A program made the translations under genes and the position numbers. Source: Atopsyche davidsoni (lineage: Eukaryota > Arthropoda > Insecta > Trichoptera > Hydrobiosidae). From it: 64,000 nt of DNA. The stretch's first letter is position 1, and every line of letters starts with the position of its first letter. Positions 61,208 through 64,000 of this stretch are shown in pieces. The notes beneath the pieces were generated by a model that saw nothing but the letters and a program-made list of their open reading frames with translations, searched no databases and was not told the DNA's origin. Location of the stretch: positions 6,421,001-6,485,000 of the forward strand of contig JAILWY010000008.1 of assembly GCA_022113835.1 (NCBI GenBank), written 5' to 3'.

Positions 61208-63561
61208 ATGGAAATCTCAAACGTAGATAATCCTGATATAAATGTACTGTTGAATCAGCTACAAGCAGCCAGAAATGAGATTAAAAATTTGCGGTAATAT
61301 TTTATTTACCATTTTATTGAACGGTGAACTGATATTTCTGATAGAACTGAAATTAAAAAATCGGACTGTTTACTTATCATCCATACTATTTTCAGACAGC
61401 AGATGCTTTCCTTGAAGCACGGATATAGAAAAGATGTCGAACAACTTAATGAATTGCTAAAGACGTGGAGTTGCAGTAAATGTATTGAAAATGGTAACAT
61501 ATTGACATGTAGTTTTTGCTTTACTCACATTGTGATTAGTCTTGTAAACATTTTGATTTTTTTCTATAGAGCCTGCACCTTCGTCATCGTCAACCCCACC
61601 CCCATCGTCTCCCCTGGAAATGAATTTCCCACATAACTTTATCGGGCACGTGGACACCATGTTTTCCAACAAGCGCGGTGTTCCACGACAGCCTGGTTTG
61701 CTTGGACAGTCTCAAGGTGTGCTTCGGCTGCATCGCCAGCTTCTCACCAATCCTGCTCATGCTCTACATGGCCTCGATCATTTCTCACACATCTGGTAAT
61801 CTTAACCAAGTTCTCATAGTAACTCATCATTAAAAAATAATTGAATTAAGCTGCCTAAAAATAAAGCTGAAGTCAAAATAACCCACTGCCATACTTGTAT
61901 AGCAGTGGGTTATTTGACTTCTTATTCTTATTTTGACTAGATGCAGCAACGTAATCATTCTGTCAATTTTGTCTGATTTTAATTTGCTTTAACATATTTT
62001 GTTGCAGGATAATCTTTTTCTTCCATGCAAATGAGAGCACCCACATCCGTGCTAAGGTTGCCCCCCCTCGCCTCAACGGACTGAGAACTGGCGTCTTTGC
62101 AACTCGATCTCCGCACAGACCTACCCCTATAGGACTGTCCCTTGTCAAGATTGACAGCATTCAAGGTGTGTACGCCAGTTAGTCTTTTTTAAAAAATCAA
62201 TGAGGTTTTCCAGAGAGCGCACTTTTTGCTGTTCTCCAGTCTGACTCCCTTCCCTTCTATTCATCTCTGACATTCGTCCCTGTCTATCTATGGAGACAGT
62301 GTCTCCGTGATGCGCTGATAAGCATGAAAAACAGTGTCTTGTCGTGCTCTTCAGCTCTCAAACCTCTTCAGTGCCGTTCTTCTCGTTTGCGTGAGCTTCT
62401 CCTCAGGTCGAAGCTCTGGGGTCTAGCTAGCGTTGCCTCTCGAGCTCCTCCCTTCTGGCCACGGTCTTCTCACGGTTCTTGAGCATGGGCGGCACCAGCT
62501 TGTCTGCTGTTCAGACGATGCCAACACTGTTCCGAAGTCGCCATCGTTTCACCTGGTCGTCCTGTAGTTGAAAAGGGCATACTCCGCGTCATCCCTGTAG
62601 TCGTTGCACAGTGGACAGCTTGCAACGACAGGTCAGACGTACCTTCCTAGGTAGCTGCCGAAGAAGCCGTGTCCGAGAAGAGTTAGTTCCTGGCCGTGGC
62701 GACACGAGATTCATGGGCAGATGTCTGGGATGAGCCTTCGTATTCAGCGTCCTTTGGTGGATGCTGCCCATCGTTGTTGCCAGGTCTCGGTAATGCCTGC
62801 CCTCGCGCTGGTTCTGAAAACGAATTCAATATAATTTTCAATAATTTTTCAGATGACTGTATTTTCTTTTCCGGAGTGGACATGATAGACGGGACTCCCG
62901 TCTTGGATATCAAACCCTACATTCCTCAATATGACACTCCATACCCATCACTGGCGGGGCACTTCCCGCAGCCTACAGAAGGTGACCTCCCAGCCGAGGA
63001 CGCGGTGACGGACCTGCAGCACCTTCACTGGGAGAGGCTGCCCCGCGAGTCTGATGGCAGGTCGGAAGATGGAGACTCTATACTACAAGATCAATCGGAC
63101 ACTGACTTTGATTTCCAAGGTACAAACAGTTTTACTAACTAATATTATAAATAATCCAGTGTTGCTTGGAATATCAGTTAATATAATGAAATTAAAATAT
63201 TTATTGCATTTATTTATTGCAAATTCATGTCATGTACCATAATTTCTTATGGGTGTTATTAAATAAGTAGTGTGTAACTTAAATACTCATAATAATTATT
63301 AATACATACAATGTATAGTGTTGATAAAACCTGACAGCTGTAAAGCTAATTTTGTTTGCATTATATTTTACTTTAAGATCGCCTACTGGTTGGAGAAGCC
63401 TCACAATCATCGACTGACCAGGTGGATGGGATGCTCAGCTCTGAAGACCAGGATTTCTCCAATGTCCGCACGCTGGATGGCCGAGGATCTGACGAAGTAT
63501 TTGTCAATGTCGATCGAGTCCAAAGCACCAACTCTCATCTCAACAGCAATTATTCTGATAG
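61208..63561 (+). CDS. TRMO: tRNA (N6-threonylcarbamoyladenosine 37)-N6-methyltransferase, partial
   Basis: Exons: 61208-61293, 61396-61493, 61570-61795, 62008-62165, 62853-63119 and 63378-63561, phases consistent. About 340 codons are present and the last exon ends at a donor, so the 3' part lies beyond the window. The N-terminus is a predicted coiled coil (LLNQLQAARNEIKNL). The TrmO domain follows, with FSNKRGVPRQPGLL, RLNGLRTGVFATRSPHRPTP, IGLSLVKIDSIQ and GVDMIDGTPVLDIKPYIPQ, all hallmarks of the family. It methylates t6A37 in tRNA with SAM, aiding decoding. A poorly conserved acidic linker follows. Intron 4 holds an R1-type fossil and intron 3 a hairpin. Confidence 0.94.
61869..61921 (+). 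repeat. 20-bp stem hairpin in TRMO intron 3
   Basis: The arm GAAGTCAAAATAACCCACTG (then C) pairs with GCAGTGGGTTATTTGACTTC across a 12-base loop with a single bulged base. It could be a small inverted repeat or a miRNA-like precursor. No other evidence. Confidence 0.7.
62225..62800 (-). mobile_element. R1-clade LINE fossil in TRMO intron 4
   Basis: On the minus strand from 62785, one frame reads TWQQRWAASTKGR, stop, RRLIPDI, CP, stop, then LTLLGHGFFGSYLGRYV, stop, SCPLCNDYRDDAEYALFNY. That is the C-terminal end of the R1-type ORF2, with the GHGFFGSYL motif and the C-x2-C zinc-knuckle-like segment. The stops fit Trp codons turned to TGA. The rest down to about 62225 is GC-rich and presumably the same element. 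Confidence 0.75.
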
Positions 63562-64000
63562 GTATGCAATATTATTTTATATATTATGAGGATGCATTTG
63601 GAAAATACTCACCATTTTGTTAATAGTAATGTAGTTGTGTAAATGTAATATGCCAAAGATTCGTAGATTCCTTATCATAATGAGTATTTTTTTAGAAATT
63701 CCTTCAATATCTACTCAATGATGAGTTATCTATTCTAACCTGTGACGATTTTGACTATCGGAATCAAGACTTTGACAGTCACCGCCTTAAAGAATCTTAT
63801 AGAATCGGCATTCATGATATTAGAAAACCTTTAAAAATAACCCCCAGCTGAATAATAGCTTTAAACTCTTGATAACTTCTCGGTAGTCATTGAATAGTGA
63901 TATTATTTTACATGACTAAGCACTTCTTATAGATACAATCCTCATACTTATAAATTTCAATTTTATTTATTTTGAACCTTTAAAGTTGTAATCGCAGAAG
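63562..64000. other. TRMO intron, window end
   Basis: Sequence after the donor of exon 6. No acceptor or further TRMO exon is evident before the window ends. Confidence 0.5.

Noticed and set aside
62696..63142. 148-codon open frame over TRMO exon 5
   Set aside because: It joins antisense R1 fossil sequence to real exon 5 without a splice and does not match TRMO before residue 62853.

Overview
This is animal nuclear DNA, almost certainly from an insect and probably a moth or butterfly. It is AT-rich. The genes are split by short GT-AG introns and end at AATAAA signals. Decayed transposons are everywhere: hAT-like, Harbinger-like miniature, Tigger/pogo, Helitron and R1-clade LINE. The order Lepidoptera is inferred from the style of the zinc-finger genes (acidic first exon, then Y-type fingers) and from the repeat load. 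Nothing in the window proves it.

Layout. Bases 1-25,600 hold no gene I can support. They contain a GATC-rich tandem repeat (about 1.6-2.5 kb), tRNA-like repeat heads, a probable LINE tail, a foldback element, a 31-bp tandem array inside hAT-like ends (12.0-13.1 kb), a 2.9-kb hAT-like insertion with a perfect 8-bp target duplication (15.07-17.96 kb), two CpG-rich non-coding islands and a miniature element (23.4 kb).

Bases 25,648-42,200 hold four two-exon C2H2 zinc-finger genes with 13, 8, 8 and 8 fingers. Their acidic first exons carry repeated psi-K-x-E (SUMO-type) motifs. The third and fourth genes sit in a segmental duplication offset by about 8.1 kb. Two broken zinc-finger 5' ends lie downstream.

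Bases 34,493-52,540 hold the most interesting system: a cluster of small secreted proteins (about 188-192 aa, four phase-0 exons). Copies A, B and D are intact. Copies C and E are pseudogenes. Further relics are scattered between them. B (minus) and C (plus) are head to head across a 438-bp spacer, and relics of the minus-strand partner remain beside D and E. The fold resembles insect DUF1091/MD-2-like secreted proteins, but that is inference.

Bases 53,000-64,000 hold a Helitron fossil and three conserved genes: a SAXO/MAP6-type microtubule protein, the 18S rRNA dimethylase DIMT1 (minus) and the tRNA methyltransferase TRMO (plus, cut by the window end). DIMT1 and TRMO, both RNA adenine-N6 methyltransferases, are divergent and only 471 bp apart. 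A 175-bp miniature transposon sits in the promoter they share.
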